Shown here: positions 42,653 to 50,686 of the stretch, piece by piece
Layout of the letters: every line of letters starts with the position of its first letter
How positions within the stretch are numbered: the stretch's first letter is position 1
Origin: Paractinoplanes pyxinae
GTDB lineage: Bacteria > Actinomycetota > Actinomycetes > Mycobacteriales > Micromonosporaceae
Assembly: GCF_026626335.1 (NCBI RefSeq)
Contig: NZ_JAPNTZ010000007.1
Span: 248,001-312,000 of the forward strand
Reading direction: 5' to 3'
Length of the DNA: 64,000 nucleotides
The notes under the pieces: model-generated
The model's database searches: none
Told to the model about the DNA's origin: nothing
The model's input: only the letters and a program-made list of their open reading frames with translations
Made by a program: the position numbers and the translations under genes

Positions 42653-42667
42653 TGCACTGGGAGTGCA
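42653..42667. promoter_or_regulatory. operator palindrome in the fabG-like promoter
   Basis: Perfect TGCACT-GGG-AGTGCA, about 23-37 bases before the GTG start. It fills the 17-base spacer between weak TTAAAG (-35) and TTTATC (-10) hexamers on the minus strand. The partner regulator is not identified. Confidence 0.6.
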
Positions 42668-42680
42668 CTTTAACCTGCGA

Positions 42681-44327
42681 TCACGGGTTCCGGCACAGGC
42701 GGATCCACCGGTATCCGTAGCCGGCGACCTCAACCTTGTCCCATTTGCCGAGCTCGGGGTATTCCTGGTCGGCCAGGACGTCGTTGGGCTGATCCGCCTC
42801 GGCGGCCAGGGCGCTGAGATCGAGGGTCGCCGCCTCGGTACCCAGGTTGTGCACGAAGACCATCGTGCCGGTCTCGCCGTCGGCGCGGTGGACCAACACA
42901 CTGGTCGGACCCGGAATATCGATGTGCGTGCAGCTGCCCGCCCCGACCTCGGGAGCTTCCCGGAGCGTACGGATCATGCGCTCGAACCAGGAGAGCAACG
43001 ATTGCGGGTCGTGGCGCTGCAGCGTGACGTTGACCTTCTCCCAGCCGAAGTCGCCGCCTGAGATCACCGGGCGCACCAGGTCACCGGTCTTGGCGGACGA
43101 GAAACCGCCGTTGGCCGTGAGCGACCACTGCATGCCGGTGCGGATGGCGTGCCGGCCCTCCTGCGACAGGTCCTCGCCCATGCCAATTTCCTCGCCGTAG
43201 CGCAGGACCGGGGTGCCGCGCAGGCTGAACTGCAGGGCGTAGGCCAGCTCGAGGTGCCGCCGGTCGTTGCCGAGCATGGGCGCCAGCCGCCGCCGGATGC
43301 CCCGGCCGTACAGCTGCATGTTCTCGTCGGGGCCGAACTTGGCGAACACCTCGGCCCGCTGCTCGGCGGTGAGGCGGGACAGGTCGATCTCGTCGTGGTT
43401 GCGCAGGAAGGTGGCCCACTGACCGCCCAGCGGCAGCTTGGGGGTGTCACGGAGGCCGTCGATGATCGGTTCGGCGTCCTCGCGGGCCAGGGCCAGCACC
43501 AGGCGGGTGTTGAGCATGAAGTCGAACAGCATGTGGATGCGGCTGTTCGAGCCGCCGCCGTCGCCGAAGAACTTGGTCAGCTCGGCCGGCTCGACGTTCG
43601 CCTCGGCCAGCAGCACCGCGTCGCCCTTACGCCACTGCACCCACTGCCGCAGCTCGGTCAGGAAGTCGAGGTCTTTGGGAGAGTTGGGGTTGCCGGGCTG
43701 CGTCTCCTCGATGATGAAGGGGACGGCGTCCATGCGGAACCCGGCCACACCCAGCTGCAGCCAGAACGCGCAGATCTTCTTGATCTCTTCGCGGACCTCG
43801 GGGTTGGTGATGTTGAGATCCGGCTGGAATTTGTAGAACCGGTGGTAGTACCAGAGCTTGGCCGTGCGGTCGTAGGTCCAGGTCTCGTCCTGCTCGCCCG
43901 GGAAGACCATGCCCTGCTTACGGTCGGCCGGCTCAGTGTCGGACCAGACGTACCAGTCGCGGTACGGCGAGTCGGGCGACGACCGGGCCGACTGGAACCA
44001 CGGGTGCTTGTCCGAGGTGTGGTTGACGACCAGGTCGATGATCACCTTGATGCCGAGGTTGCCCGCCTGGTGCAGCAGCTCGGCGAAGTCGCCCAGATTC
44101 CCGAACCGCGGGTCGACGTTGTAGAAGTCGGTCACGTCGTAGCCGTCGTCGCGGTCGGGCGACGGGTGGATCGGGTTGAGCCACAGGCAGGTGACGCCCA
44201 GCCGGGCCAGATAGTCGAGCCGGCCGATCATCCCTCGGATGTCACCGCACCCGTCCCCGTCGGAGTCGGCGAAGGTGTCGATGTCGGCGCAGTAGACAAC
44301 GGCTTTCTGATACCACCGGTCAGTCAT
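42681..44327 (-). CDS. GH13 alpha-amylase-family enzyme (trehalose-synthase-like)
   Basis: A 548-residue GH13 enzyme close to trehalose synthase (maltose to trehalose isomerisation). The conserved regions are DLVVNHTSDKHPWF, GFRMDAVPFIIEE (nucleophile Asp), LLAEANVEP (acid/base Glu) and FLRNHDEIDLSRL (third Asp). The N-terminal WYQKAVVYCADIDTFADSDGDGCGDIRG is TreS-like, with VYCADIDTF in place of the usual VYELDVRTF. A trehalose synthase, a related glucosidase or an alpha-amylase remains possible; no treY/treZ/pep2 genes are adjacent. Confidence 0.85.
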   Translation of the reverse strand: MTDRWYQKAVVYCADIDTFADSDGDGCGDIRGMIGRLDYLARLGVTCLWLNPIHPSPDRDDGYDVTDFYNVDPRFGNLGDFAELLHQAGNLGIKVIIDLVVNHTSDKHPWFQSARSSPDSPYRDWYVWSDTEPADRKQGMVFPGEQDETWTYDRTAKLWYYHRFYKFQPDLNITNPEVREEIKKICAFWLQLGVAGFRMDAVPFIIEETQPGNPNSPKDLDFLTELRQWVQWRKGDAVLLAEANVEPAELTKFFGDGGGSNSRIHMLFDFMLNTRLVLALAREDAEPIIDGLRDTPKLPLGGQWATFLRNHDEIDLSRLTAEQRAEVFAKFGPDENMQLYGRGIRRRLAPMLGNDRRHLELAYALQFSLRGTPVLRYGEEIGMGEDLSQEGRHAIRTGMQWSLTANGGFSSAKTGDLVRPVISGGDFGWEKVNVTLQRHDPQSLLSWFERMIRTLREAPEVGAGSCTHIDIPGPTSVLVHRADGETGTMVFVHNLGTEAATLDLSALAAEADQPNDVLADQEYPELGKWDKVEVAGYGYRWIRLCRNP

Positions 44328-44457
44328 GCCCCTCTACTTCACCCTGACCCCGACGGGCCAAACCGCCCGGCCGCACGACCGGCATTCTGCCGCGCAGCCG
44401 GGGTTCCCGTCCGCCGTCACTTGACCGCCTGACCGCCCGCCGCGCGACCGCCTGCCG

Positions 44458-45384
44458 TCACGCGGCTGCGTGCCCGCCCTCGGCCAGCCGGCCGCGCCGG
44501 TCGAGCAGCGACGCGCCGATGAAGACGGCGGCCGGCGCCAGCCCGAGCACGGCCCACTGGACGGGGTTGATCATGTGGGTCGACTCGGGGTGGCCCATGT
44601 TGTAGACGATGAACTCGCCGAAGCCGAACTCGATCACCGGCACCGTCGCGACCACCGGCGCCGCCCAGCACAGCAGCCGGGTCCGCAGCCGGCGCTCCTG
44701 CCGGAAGATCGCCATCGCGGCCAGCACCACCGCGACCAGCACGATGATCCACTGCAGGTCGTAGGCCCCGGTCCGTAGCGGCGGAGCCAGCACGCCCTGC
44801 ACCACCAGAACCGTGCTCGCGGCGACTATCCACTGCCAGCCCCGCGGCCGGGCCGTGCCGCGATCGGCGACCAGCCCGGCGATCAGCACCAGAGCCGCCG
44901 AGACGATCAGCCAGTAGGCGTACAGCACCGTGGCTGGCGTCTCCACATAGGATCGCGCCGGAACCAGGATCTCGCCGGCCAGCCCGGCCGAGGCGCCGGC
45001 CGCACCGAGCAGCCGCCACCCGAGCAGGGCGGCCGCCAGCGCGACACCCCAGGCCAGAACCCGCACCCAGCTCGTCACCTCGATGTACTGCGTGCCGACC
45101 TCGGCGTAGTGGCGCACCGTGACGTACAGCTCGCTCACGAGGCGGCGCAATGCGACGGCGAAGAGCAGCATCGCCCCGAAGATCTGCACCACCCGGGCCG
45201 CCCGGCTCTCGCCGGCCCACAGGCCGCGGAAATGGGCGGCAACCGCCCCGCGGGCGACGTCGAACGCCTGGGCCGGGCCCGGGCGCGGGTCGGCCATCAG
45301 GACGCCCAGCATCTCGTCGCCGTATTCCTGCCGGAAGTCGCGCGGATAGAGCGCGAGCAGGCGGCGGTAGCGGATCTCGGTCAC
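44458..45384 (-). CDS. multi-pass membrane protein, PadR-linked
   Basis: A 308-residue protein with about eight membrane helices after an N-terminal soluble segment (YRRLLALYPRDFRQEYGDEMLGVLMAD). That opening is common in actinobacterial PadR-linked membrane proteins. The GTG at 45384 overlaps the padR stop by 4 bp. No transporter motif is recognisable. Expression is probably controlled by the upstream PadR repressor. Confidence 0.8.
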   Translation of the reverse strand: MTEIRYRRLLALYPRDFRQEYGDEMLGVLMADPRPGPAQAFDVARGAVAAHFRGLWAGESRAARVVQIFGAMLLFAVALRRLVSELYVTVRHYAEVGTQYIEVTSWVRVLAWGVALAAALLGWRLLGAAGASAGLAGEILVPARSYVETPATVLYAYWLIVSAALVLIAGLVADRGTARPRGWQWIVAASTVLVVQGVLAPPLRTGAYDLQWIIVLVAVVLAAMAIFRQERRLRTRLLCWAAPVVATVPVIEFGFGEFIVYNMGHPESTHMINPVQWAVLGLAPAAVFIGASLLDRRGRLAEGGHAAA

Positions 45385-45713
45385 GCGGTGGCTCCCCCGA
45401 AGTCGGCGCGGCGGGCGCGCAGGCGCCCCTCGGCGATGGTGGCCTGCTCACGCAGGCGGGCGGTCTCGGCTGCGAGGCTCTGCTCGCCGGCCCCCGTGAG
45501 CCGGTAGTAGCGCCGCAGGCGGGACTGGACGACCTCTTCCCGATCGACCTCGATCAGGCCCTCGCCCCGCAACCGGTCGAGTGCCGCATAGAGCGTGCCC
45601 GCCCGCAAGCGGACCCGCCCCCCGGTCATGCCCTCGACGTCTTCGATCACGGCATAGCCGTGCCGGGCCTCGCCGGCCAGCGCCGTGAGGATCAAGAAGG
45701 TCGGCTCGTTCAC
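45381..45713 (-). CDS. PadR-family transcriptional regulator
   Basis: A 110-residue winged-helix PadR protein: EPTFLILTALAGEARHGYAVIEDVEGMTGGRVRLRAGTLYAALDRLRGEGLIEVDREE ... RRYYRLTGAGEQSL. The GTG at 45713 gives the normal N-terminus. A 19-bp palindrome lies just upstream. Coupled to the membrane protein gene. Confidence 0.88.
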   Translation of the reverse strand: MNEPTFLILTALAGEARHGYAVIEDVEGMTGGRVRLRAGTLYAALDRLRGEGLIEVDREEVVQSRLRRYYRLTGAGEQSLAAETARLREQATIAEGRLRARRADFGGATA

Positions 45714-45723
45714 ACCGGAAGCA

Positions 45724-45742
45724 TATGCCGACCGTCGGTATA
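45724..45742. promoter_or_regulatory. candidate PadR operator
   Basis: TATGCCGACCGTCGGTATA: 9-bp arms matching at 8 of 9 positions around a central C, 11 bases before the padR start. The ATA...TAT ends suit PadR-type sites. Confidence 0.6.
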
Positions 45743-45842
45743 TATCCAGCGCCGGCAGCCGCCGATTTCCCGGAGCGCGGACGCGAGGGGCACTGCGCTG
45801 CGGGTTCAGGTTCGTTTCAGGCGCGCCGGGTAGAAGAAAACG

Positions 45843-46487
45843 GTGGCTGCGACGGATCTGGCACAGGCAGGCGGACTGACGGGCTGGGTGGCCTCGGTCA
45901 TCGAGTCGCTCGGTGAGGTGGGCGTCGGCCTGCTGGTGGCGCTCGAGAACATCGTGCCGCCCATCCCCAGCGAGATCGTGCTGTCGATGGCGGGCTACCT
46001 GGCCAGCGAGGGCCGCGTCAACCTGATCCTGGTCTTCGTCGCCGCCACGGCCGGCTCGGTGCTGGGCGCCCTGGCCCTCTACTGGTTGGGCTACGCGCTC
46101 GGTGAGGACCGGCTGCGCCGCTGGCTCGACCACATCCCCCTGGTCGACGCGGACGACCTCGACCAGGCCGACCGCTGGTTCGAGCGGCACGCCAAGGCGG
46201 CGGTGCTCTTCGGCCGCTGCGCCCCGGTCGTCCGCAGCCTGATCTCCATACCGGCCGGCGCCAACCACATGCCGCTGATCCAGTTCACCGTCTTCACCAC
46301 GATCGGCAGCGGGGTGTGGAACGCGTTGTTCGTCGGCGGCGGCTACGCGCTCGGCTCGCGCTGGCAGAACGTCGAGAAGTACAGCCACTGGTTCGACTAC
46401 GCCATCTACGCATTGCTGATCGTCGGCATCGGCAGCTGGGTCGTCAAGAAGGTGCGCAAACGGCGACGCGCGGCCGCTGGACGTTAG
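45843..46487 (+). CDS. DedA-family membrane protein
   Basis: A 214-residue DedA/VTT-domain protein involved in membrane homeostasis, possibly lipid scrambling or undecaprenyl-phosphate transport. Signatures are ENIVPPIPSEIVLSMAGYLA, GSVLGALALYWLGYALGE, and FGRCAPVVRSLISIPAGANHMP with the key Arg residues. The start is GTG at 45843 and the stop lies inside a terminator stem. Confidence 0.92.
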   Translation: MAATDLAQAGGLTGWVASVIESLGEVGVGLLVALENIVPPIPSEIVLSMAGYLASEGRVNLILVFVAATAGSVLGALALYWLGYALGEDRLRRWLDHIPLVDADDLDQADRWFERHAKAAVLFGRCAPVVRSLISIPAGANHMPLIQFTVFTTIGSGVWNALFVGGGYALGSRWQNVEKYSHWFDYAIYALLIVGIGSWVVKKVRKRRRAAAGR

Positions 46488-46499
46488 CGGCCGCGCGTC
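46465..46499 (+). terminator. intrinsic terminator after the dedA-like gene
   Basis: A perfect 14-bp stem (GACGCGCGGCCGCT and its complement) with a 7-base loop followed by TTTCC. It includes the dedA stop codon, and could also serve the convergent chitinase gene. Confidence 0.85.
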
Positions 46500-46511
46500 T
46501 TTCCAACAACG

Positions 46512-47717
46512 TCAGAAGCCGGCGCTGACCTTCGTGAAGGCCCAGTCGGCCTGCGCGATGCCGGAGCAGTCGGAGACCACGCCGCCACCAGCGCAGCCGC
46601 GGTCCCGGTTGACCGACCAGAAGGTGAAGCGGGACAGGCCCTTGCTCTTGGCGTAGTCGCGGATCCGGGTCCACGTCTCGACCGTGGTGAGCTCCTGCTG
46701 GTCCGACAGGCCGTTCATGCCCGAGATGCCGACGTGCGAGTACGCCTGGGCGTCGGTGTAGCCGAACGTCGTCTTGAGCAGGTTCTTCAGACCCTCGGTG
46801 GCGCCGACGGTCGAGCCGTACATGTCCGCGCCGCCGCCGAAGTCGAACGGCATCTGGGTGAAGATGTCGATGTTGGCGTTGAGCGCCTTGGCCTGCTGCA
46901 CCAGCCGGGTGCCGTAGTAGTTCGGGCCGGTCGGCGAGGTGCCGAAGGTCAGGATCGTCTTCACCGACGGGTTCTTCTGCTTGACGATCTTCAGGGCGTT
47001 CAGCACGCGGTCCTGCACGACGGTGTTCTCGAACTCGTCGGAGTTCTCGATGTCGATGTCGATCGACTTGAGCTGGAACGCGTCGATGATCTTCTGGTAC
47101 GCGCCGGCCAGCGCCTCGGGCGTCGAGCAGTTCGGGCCGAGCTTGTTGCCGCTCCACCCGCCGACCGACGGCACGATGTCGATGCCGGCCGCCCGGGCCT
47201 GGGCGATGTAGCCGGCGTGCACGCCGCCGGTCAGGCCGCTCTCGCCGTCCCAGGCCGGGTTGCAGCCGTTGCTGGCGAGCACAAAGGCGATGGTGAACGC
47301 CTTGACGCCGGTCGAGGCGAGCGTCGACGGCGCCGGCGGGTTGCCCCAGCCGGGGTAGACGTACGGCGCCGAGATCATCTTGGTGCCGGTCGACGGCGGG
47401 TTCGTCGGGGGCGTGGTCGGCGGCTTCGTGGTGGGCGAAGTCGTCGGGGGCGTGGTGCCACCGCCGCAGGCGCCGTCGTTCTTCCAGACGTCCCACTGTC
47501 CACTGTGTGTGGCCGGGGACTCGTTCTGCGTCCACCACTTGGCGCTGTAGTTGATGCCGTTCTGCGAGGCGGTGTTCCCGCCCACGTAGACGGCGCTGGA
47601 GCTCCAGGCGGGGGCACACGCGGCGGCGGCGCTCGAGGTGGCCATCGGCAGTACCGCGGCGGCCGTGCCGGCGGCGGCGACGGTGCCGAGGATGAGCAAC
47701 TTCCTGCTCAACTTCAC
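46512..47717 (-). CDS. secreted chitinase: CBM5/12 - Thr/Pro linker - GH18
   Basis: A 401-residue exported enzyme. A signal peptide ends near ATSSAAAA. The CBM5/12 chitin-binding module (CAPAWSSSAVYVGGNTASQ ... KWWTQNESPATHSGQWDVWKNDGAC) precedes a Thr/Pro linker and a GH18 barrel with KSIDIDIENSDE. The catalytic DxDxE is kept, but the first Asp of the longer DGxDxDxE form is Lys, as in some GH18 subgroups. GTG 47717 is chosen because AAGAAGGA lies 7 bases upstream; an earlier GTG is at 47735. It is second in a tandem unit, 29 bp after the next chitinase. Confidence 0.92.
   Translation of the reverse strand: MKLSRKLLILGTVAAAGTAAAVLPMATSSAAAACAPAWSSSAVYVGGNTASQNGINYSAKWWTQNESPATHSGQWDVWKNDGACGGGTTPPTTSPTTKPPTTPPTNPPSTGTKMISAPYVYPGWGNPPAPSTLASTGVKAFTIAFVLASNGCNPAWDGESGLTGGVHAGYIAQARAAGIDIVPSVGGWSGNKLGPNCSTPEALAGAYQKIIDAFQLKSIDIDIENSDEFENTVVQDRVLNALKIVKQKNPSVKTILTFGTSPTGPNYYGTRLVQQAKALNANIDIFTQMPFDFGGGADMYGSTVGATEGLKNLLKTTFGYTDAQAYSHVGISGMNGLSDQQELTTVETWTRIRDYAKSKGLSRFTFWSVNRDRGCAGGGVVSDCSGIAQADWAFTKVSAGF
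47466..47591 (-). repeat. CBM5/12 module duplicated at 48776-48901
   Basis: This 126-bp segment differs from 48776-48901 at only 5 positions by my alignment, although the catalytic domains of the two chitinases are clearly different. That points to a recent module duplication or gene conversion. Confidence 0.8.
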
Positions 47718-47746
47718 GGGGATGTCCTTCTTCACGGGGTGGGGGT

Positions 47747-49027
47747 TCAGGGGAGGGTGGCGAGGTGGGGCTTGACGGTGTTGGCGAAGCCGTTGCCGTT
47801 GGTGACGTCCCAGTTGATCGACCAGGTCATCGCGCCCCGGAGGCCCGGGTAGGTGGCCGGCGGCTTGAAGGAGCCGCAGTTGGTGCCGCGGGCCAGGCAG
47901 TCGAGCGCCTGGTTGACCACGGTCGGGGCGACGTAGCCACCGCCGGCGGCCCGGGTGCTGGCCGGCAGGCCGAGCGCGACCTGGTCGGGGCGCAGGCCGC
48001 CCTGGGTCTGGATGCAGGCCAGCGCGGTCAGGAAGTTCACGGTGCCCTGCGAGTAGGCGTTCATCTGGTCGCAGCCGAGCATCGCGCCCGAGTTGTAGAA
48101 CTGGGTGAACACCACGGTCAGGATGTCCTTGATGCTCAGCGCGAGCGCGAAGTAGGACGACTGCGGGTTCTGCATGTCGATGGTCTGCGGGGCCATCGTG
48201 ATGATGAGGTTCGCCCCCACCTTCGAGCGCAGGCTGCGCAGCGCCTGGGCCATGTAGGTGGCGTTGAGGCCGTTCTCCAGGTCGATGTCGACGCCGTCGA
48301 AGCCGTACGTGGTGATCAGGCGGTGCACCGAGTCGGCGAACGCGGTCGCGGCGGCGGCGCTGTTGACGGCGACCGTGCCCTTCTCACCGCCGACCGAGAT
48401 GACGACCTTCTTGCCCCGCGAGTGCAGGGTGGCGATGTCGGCCTTGAACTGGGCGTCGGTGTACCCGCCGACCGCCGCGGCCAGGCCCGGGTCGAGGTTG
48501 AAGGTGACCGCGCCCTGGGTGGTGGTGGCGTCGGCGAAGGCGACCGCGATGAGGTCGTAGTTGTTCGGGACGGCGGCCAGCTTGAGGGGGGCGGCGCCGT
48601 TGTCGAAGTTCTGCCAGTAGCCGGTCAGGAAGTGCTTGGGCAGCTGGCCGTTCGACGGCGGGGTGGTGGGCGGCGTCGTCGGCGGGGTGGTCGGTGGAGT
48701 GGTGGGCGGTGTCGTCGGCGGCTTCGTGGGCGGGGTGGTCGGCGGCGTGGTCGGCGGGGTGGTCGGGCCGCTGCCGCAGGCGCCGTCGTTCTTCCAGACG
48801 TCCCACTGTCCACTGTGGGTGGCCGGGGACTCGTTCTGCGTCCACCACTTGGCGCTGTAATTGGTGCCGTTCTGCGACGCGGTGTTGCCGCCCACGTAGA
48901 CCTGCGAGGCGCTCCAGGCCGGCGCGCAGGCCGCGGCGGCCGAGGCCGTGCTGGTGAAGTAGGTCGCCGCGCCACCGGCGACGAGCGCCGTGACGGTCGC
49001 CAGGATTACCGATCTGGATCGCCTCAT
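47747..49027 (-). CDS. secreted chitinase: CBM5/12 - PTT-repeat linker - GH18
   Basis: A 426-residue exported GH18 enzyme. The signal peptide is MRRSRSVILATVTALVAGGAATYFTSTASAAA. A CBM5/12 module, a TTPP-repeat linker and a GH18 barrel with YGFDGVDIDLENG (full DGxDxDxE) follow, with LIITMAPQT and AMTWSINWD at the end. The third Met codon (49027) has the best spacing from GGAGGGG. First gene of a two-chitinase unit, with a promoter at 49066-49094. It would hydrolyse chitin outside the cell. Confidence 0.94.
   Translation of the reverse strand: MRRSRSVILATVTALVAGGAATYFTSTASAAAACAPAWSASQVYVGGNTASQNGTNYSAKWWTQNESPATHSGQWDVWKNDGACGSGPTTPPTTPPTTPPTKPPTTPPTTPPTTPPTTPPTTPPSNGQLPKHFLTGYWQNFDNGAAPLKLAAVPNNYDLIAVAFADATTTQGAVTFNLDPGLAAAVGGYTDAQFKADIATLHSRGKKVVISVGGEKGTVAVNSAAAATAFADSVHRLITTYGFDGVDIDLENGLNATYMAQALRSLRSKVGANLIITMAPQTIDMQNPQSSYFALALSIKDILTVVFTQFYNSGAMLGCDQMNAYSQGTVNFLTALACIQTQGGLRPDQVALGLPASTRAAGGGYVAPTVVNQALDCLARGTNCGSFKPPATYPGLRGAMTWSINWDVTNGNGFANTVKPHLATLP
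48658..48770 (-). repeat. 12-bp-type tandem repeats encoding the TTPP linker
   Basis: Short GC-rich units of the form GGCGGNGTNGTC recur about nine times and encode the Thr/Pro linker. A normal source of linker-length variation. Confidence 0.7.
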
Positions 49028-49065
49028 GGCCATCCCCTCCACCCGAACCCAATGAGATGCATCAA

Positions 49066-49094
49066 TCATTAGGACTGTTAACAGTAAAAGTCCA
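49066..49094 (-). promoter_or_regulatory. promoter of the tandem chitinase unit with embedded palindrome
   Basis: Minus strand TGGACT (49094-49089), 17-base spacer, TAATGA (49071-49066), about 40 bases before the start. The spacer contains the perfect palindrome ACTGTTAACAGT (49074-49085), ending 2 bases before the -10. The third chitinase gene shares its TTAACAGT half at the same position. Confidence 0.65.
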
Positions 49095-49095
49095 G

Positions 49096-49132
49096 AGGGC
49101 CGGACCTTAAACATCCTTAAAGGTCCGGCCCT
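49096..49132 (-). terminator. intrinsic terminator of the GH16 gene
   Basis: A 13-bp stem AGGGCCGGACCTT and its complement, extended by A/T pairs, lies 17 bases after the GH16 stop and is followed on the minus strand by GGACTTTTACTG. It immediately precedes the chitinase promoter. Confidence 0.85.
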
Positions 49133-49148
49133 GCGTACGCGGGTGGGG

Positions 49149-50537
49149 CTATCGACGGAACTGGATCCAGTTCACATTGACGAAGTCGGCCGACTGGCCG
49201 CTGGTGAAGGTCAGGTAGACCGTGTGCGTGCCGGTCACGTTCGAGACGTTGCCCGGGATCGACTGCCAGGTCTGCCAGCCACCCGTGCCGCCGAGCGCGA
49301 AGCTGCCGATCGGCGCGTTGCTGCGGCTGTCGACGCGCACCTCGATCAGGCCGCTCACGCCGGAGCCGGCGCCCGAGGCGACCCGGGCCACGAAGTCGCG
49401 CACGCCACCCGTACCGAAATTGACGTTATTGAATTGCAGCCAGTCGCCGTTGGCGATGTAACCGACGTCCTGACCGCCCTCGGAACACGTCTCGACCTGC
49501 ACCCCGGCCGAGGAGTTGAACGACTCGGCCTCGATCCGCGAGTACGCGTCACGGGTGCCGCTGGGCGGCGGAGTCGTGGTCGGCGGGGTGGTCGGCGGCG
49601 TCGTGCCACCGCCCGAGCTCTGCCAGACGGCCACGTAGTCGACGAGCATGGGCACGCCGGGCTGGGTGGCCGAGGTGGGACCGCCACCGAACGCGGCCGG
49701 GAAACCGCCGCCGATCGCCACGTTGAGGATCACGAACATGCCGTGGTGGGTGGCGTTGTTCCAGGTGGTGGAGTCGACGGCGTTCGAGGTGAGGGTGAAG
49801 TAGTTGTTGCCGTCCAGGTACCAGCGCAGCTGCTCGGGCGAGGTGCTGCGGTCGTACTCGATCGCGTACGTGTGGAAGCCGGTCTTGCAGCCGCTGCAGG
49901 CCCGCTCGCCGCTGCCGATGCCGGTGGTCTCGTTGCACGGGCCACCCGGGTTGGTGCCGCAGTGCAGGGCGGCGAACACCGACTCGCGGCCGTTGATGTT
50001 CTCCATGATGTCCCACTCGCCGATGCCCGGCCAGTTCGTCGCGCCGACCGGACGGGCCGCCGCGCCGAGCGCCCAGAACGCCGGCCAGTACCCGGCGGCC
50101 GCGGCCCCGCTGACGTTGGGCTGCTGGATCCGCGCCTCGATGCGCACCTTGCCGCCGGTGGGCGCGGCGAAGTCGGTGCGCTGGGTCTCGACCCGGCCCG
50201 ACGTCCAGTTGCCGGCCGAGTCGCGCAGCGGCTTGATCACCAGGTTGCCGCCGCCGTCCTGGTAGACGTTGTTCGTCGAGTCGGTCATGTACTCGACCTC
50301 GCCGGTGCCCCAGTTCGAGGCGCCGCCGGGGTAGCCGTGCCCGATGTCGTAGAGCCAGTTCGACCGGTTCAGCCCGGAGCCGGCGGCCCCGGTGAAGTCG
50401 TCGCTGAAGACCAGCGACATGCCGGACGGGGCGGGCGGAACGGCCGCGTTAGCGTTCAACGAGAACACCGCGGTGGCCGCGACGGCGAGCATCGCCGCAG
50501 CTGAGGCGAGCAAAGCCCGCATCCGTTTCCTGGACAT
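49149..50537 (-). CDS. secreted GH16 beta-1,3-glucanase with C-terminal CBM6
   Basis: A 462-residue exported enzyme. A signal peptide (ALLASAAAMLAVAATAVFSLNANA) precedes a GH16 domain with the catalytic GEWDIMEN (ExDxxE) near residue 175 and WPAFWAL. A Thr/Pro linker and a CBM6 (YSRIEAESFNSSAGVQVE ... DWLQFNNVNFGTGGVRDFVARVAS) follow. Laminarinase-type substrate (beta-1,3-glucan of fungal walls) is likely. The ATG is preceded by GGAAGG. A LacI-type operator covers its predicted transcription start. Confidence 0.95.
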   Translation of the reverse strand: MSRKRMRALLASAAAMLAVAATAVFSLNANAAVPPAPSGMSLVFSDDFTGAAGSGLNRSNWLYDIGHGYPGGASNWGTGEVEYMTDSTNNVYQDGGGNLVIKPLRDSAGNWTSGRVETQRTDFAAPTGGKVRIEARIQQPNVSGAAAAGYWPAFWALGAAARPVGATNWPGIGEWDIMENINGRESVFAALHCGTNPGGPCNETTGIGSGERACSGCKTGFHTYAIEYDRSTSPEQLRWYLDGNNYFTLTSNAVDSTTWNNATHHGMFVILNVAIGGGFPAAFGGGPTSATQPGVPMLVDYVAVWQSSGGGTTPPTTPPTTTPPPSGTRDAYSRIEAESFNSSAGVQVETCSEGGQDVGYIANGDWLQFNNVNFGTGGVRDFVARVASGAGSGVSGLIEVRVDSRSNAPIGSFALGGTGGWQTWQSIPGNVSNVTGTHTVYLTFTSGQSADFVNVNWIQFRR

Positions 50538-50560
50538 GAGTGCGCCTTCCGTAGGGGGTG

Positions 50561-50607
50561 TGAGAGCGCTCTCACGGATTGCACGCTTGTTACAAAGTCG
50601 GTGTCAA
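50561..50607 (-). promoter_or_regulatory. GH16 promoter with LacI-family operator
   Basis: Minus strand TTGACA (50607-50602), 18-base spacer, TGCAAT (50583-50578), then the perfect palindrome TGAGAGCGCTCTCA at 50561-50574, where transcription should start. The palindrome closely resembles the CebR-type TGGGAGCGCTCCCA site that controls sugar utilisation in streptomycetes. No lacI-type gene is in the window. Confidence 0.8.
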
Positions 50608-50686
50608 CATGGACGTACGTCAATTGCCCCTTCGTACCCAGGAACGGCACAGTTTCTGTGCGGCAACTACCGGGTAATCCGCGCGC

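Noticed and set aside
49074..49085. ACTGTTAACAGT as a DasR site
   Set aside because: The DasR core TGGTCTAGACCA is not matched. The palindrome is reported instead as an unassigned element.
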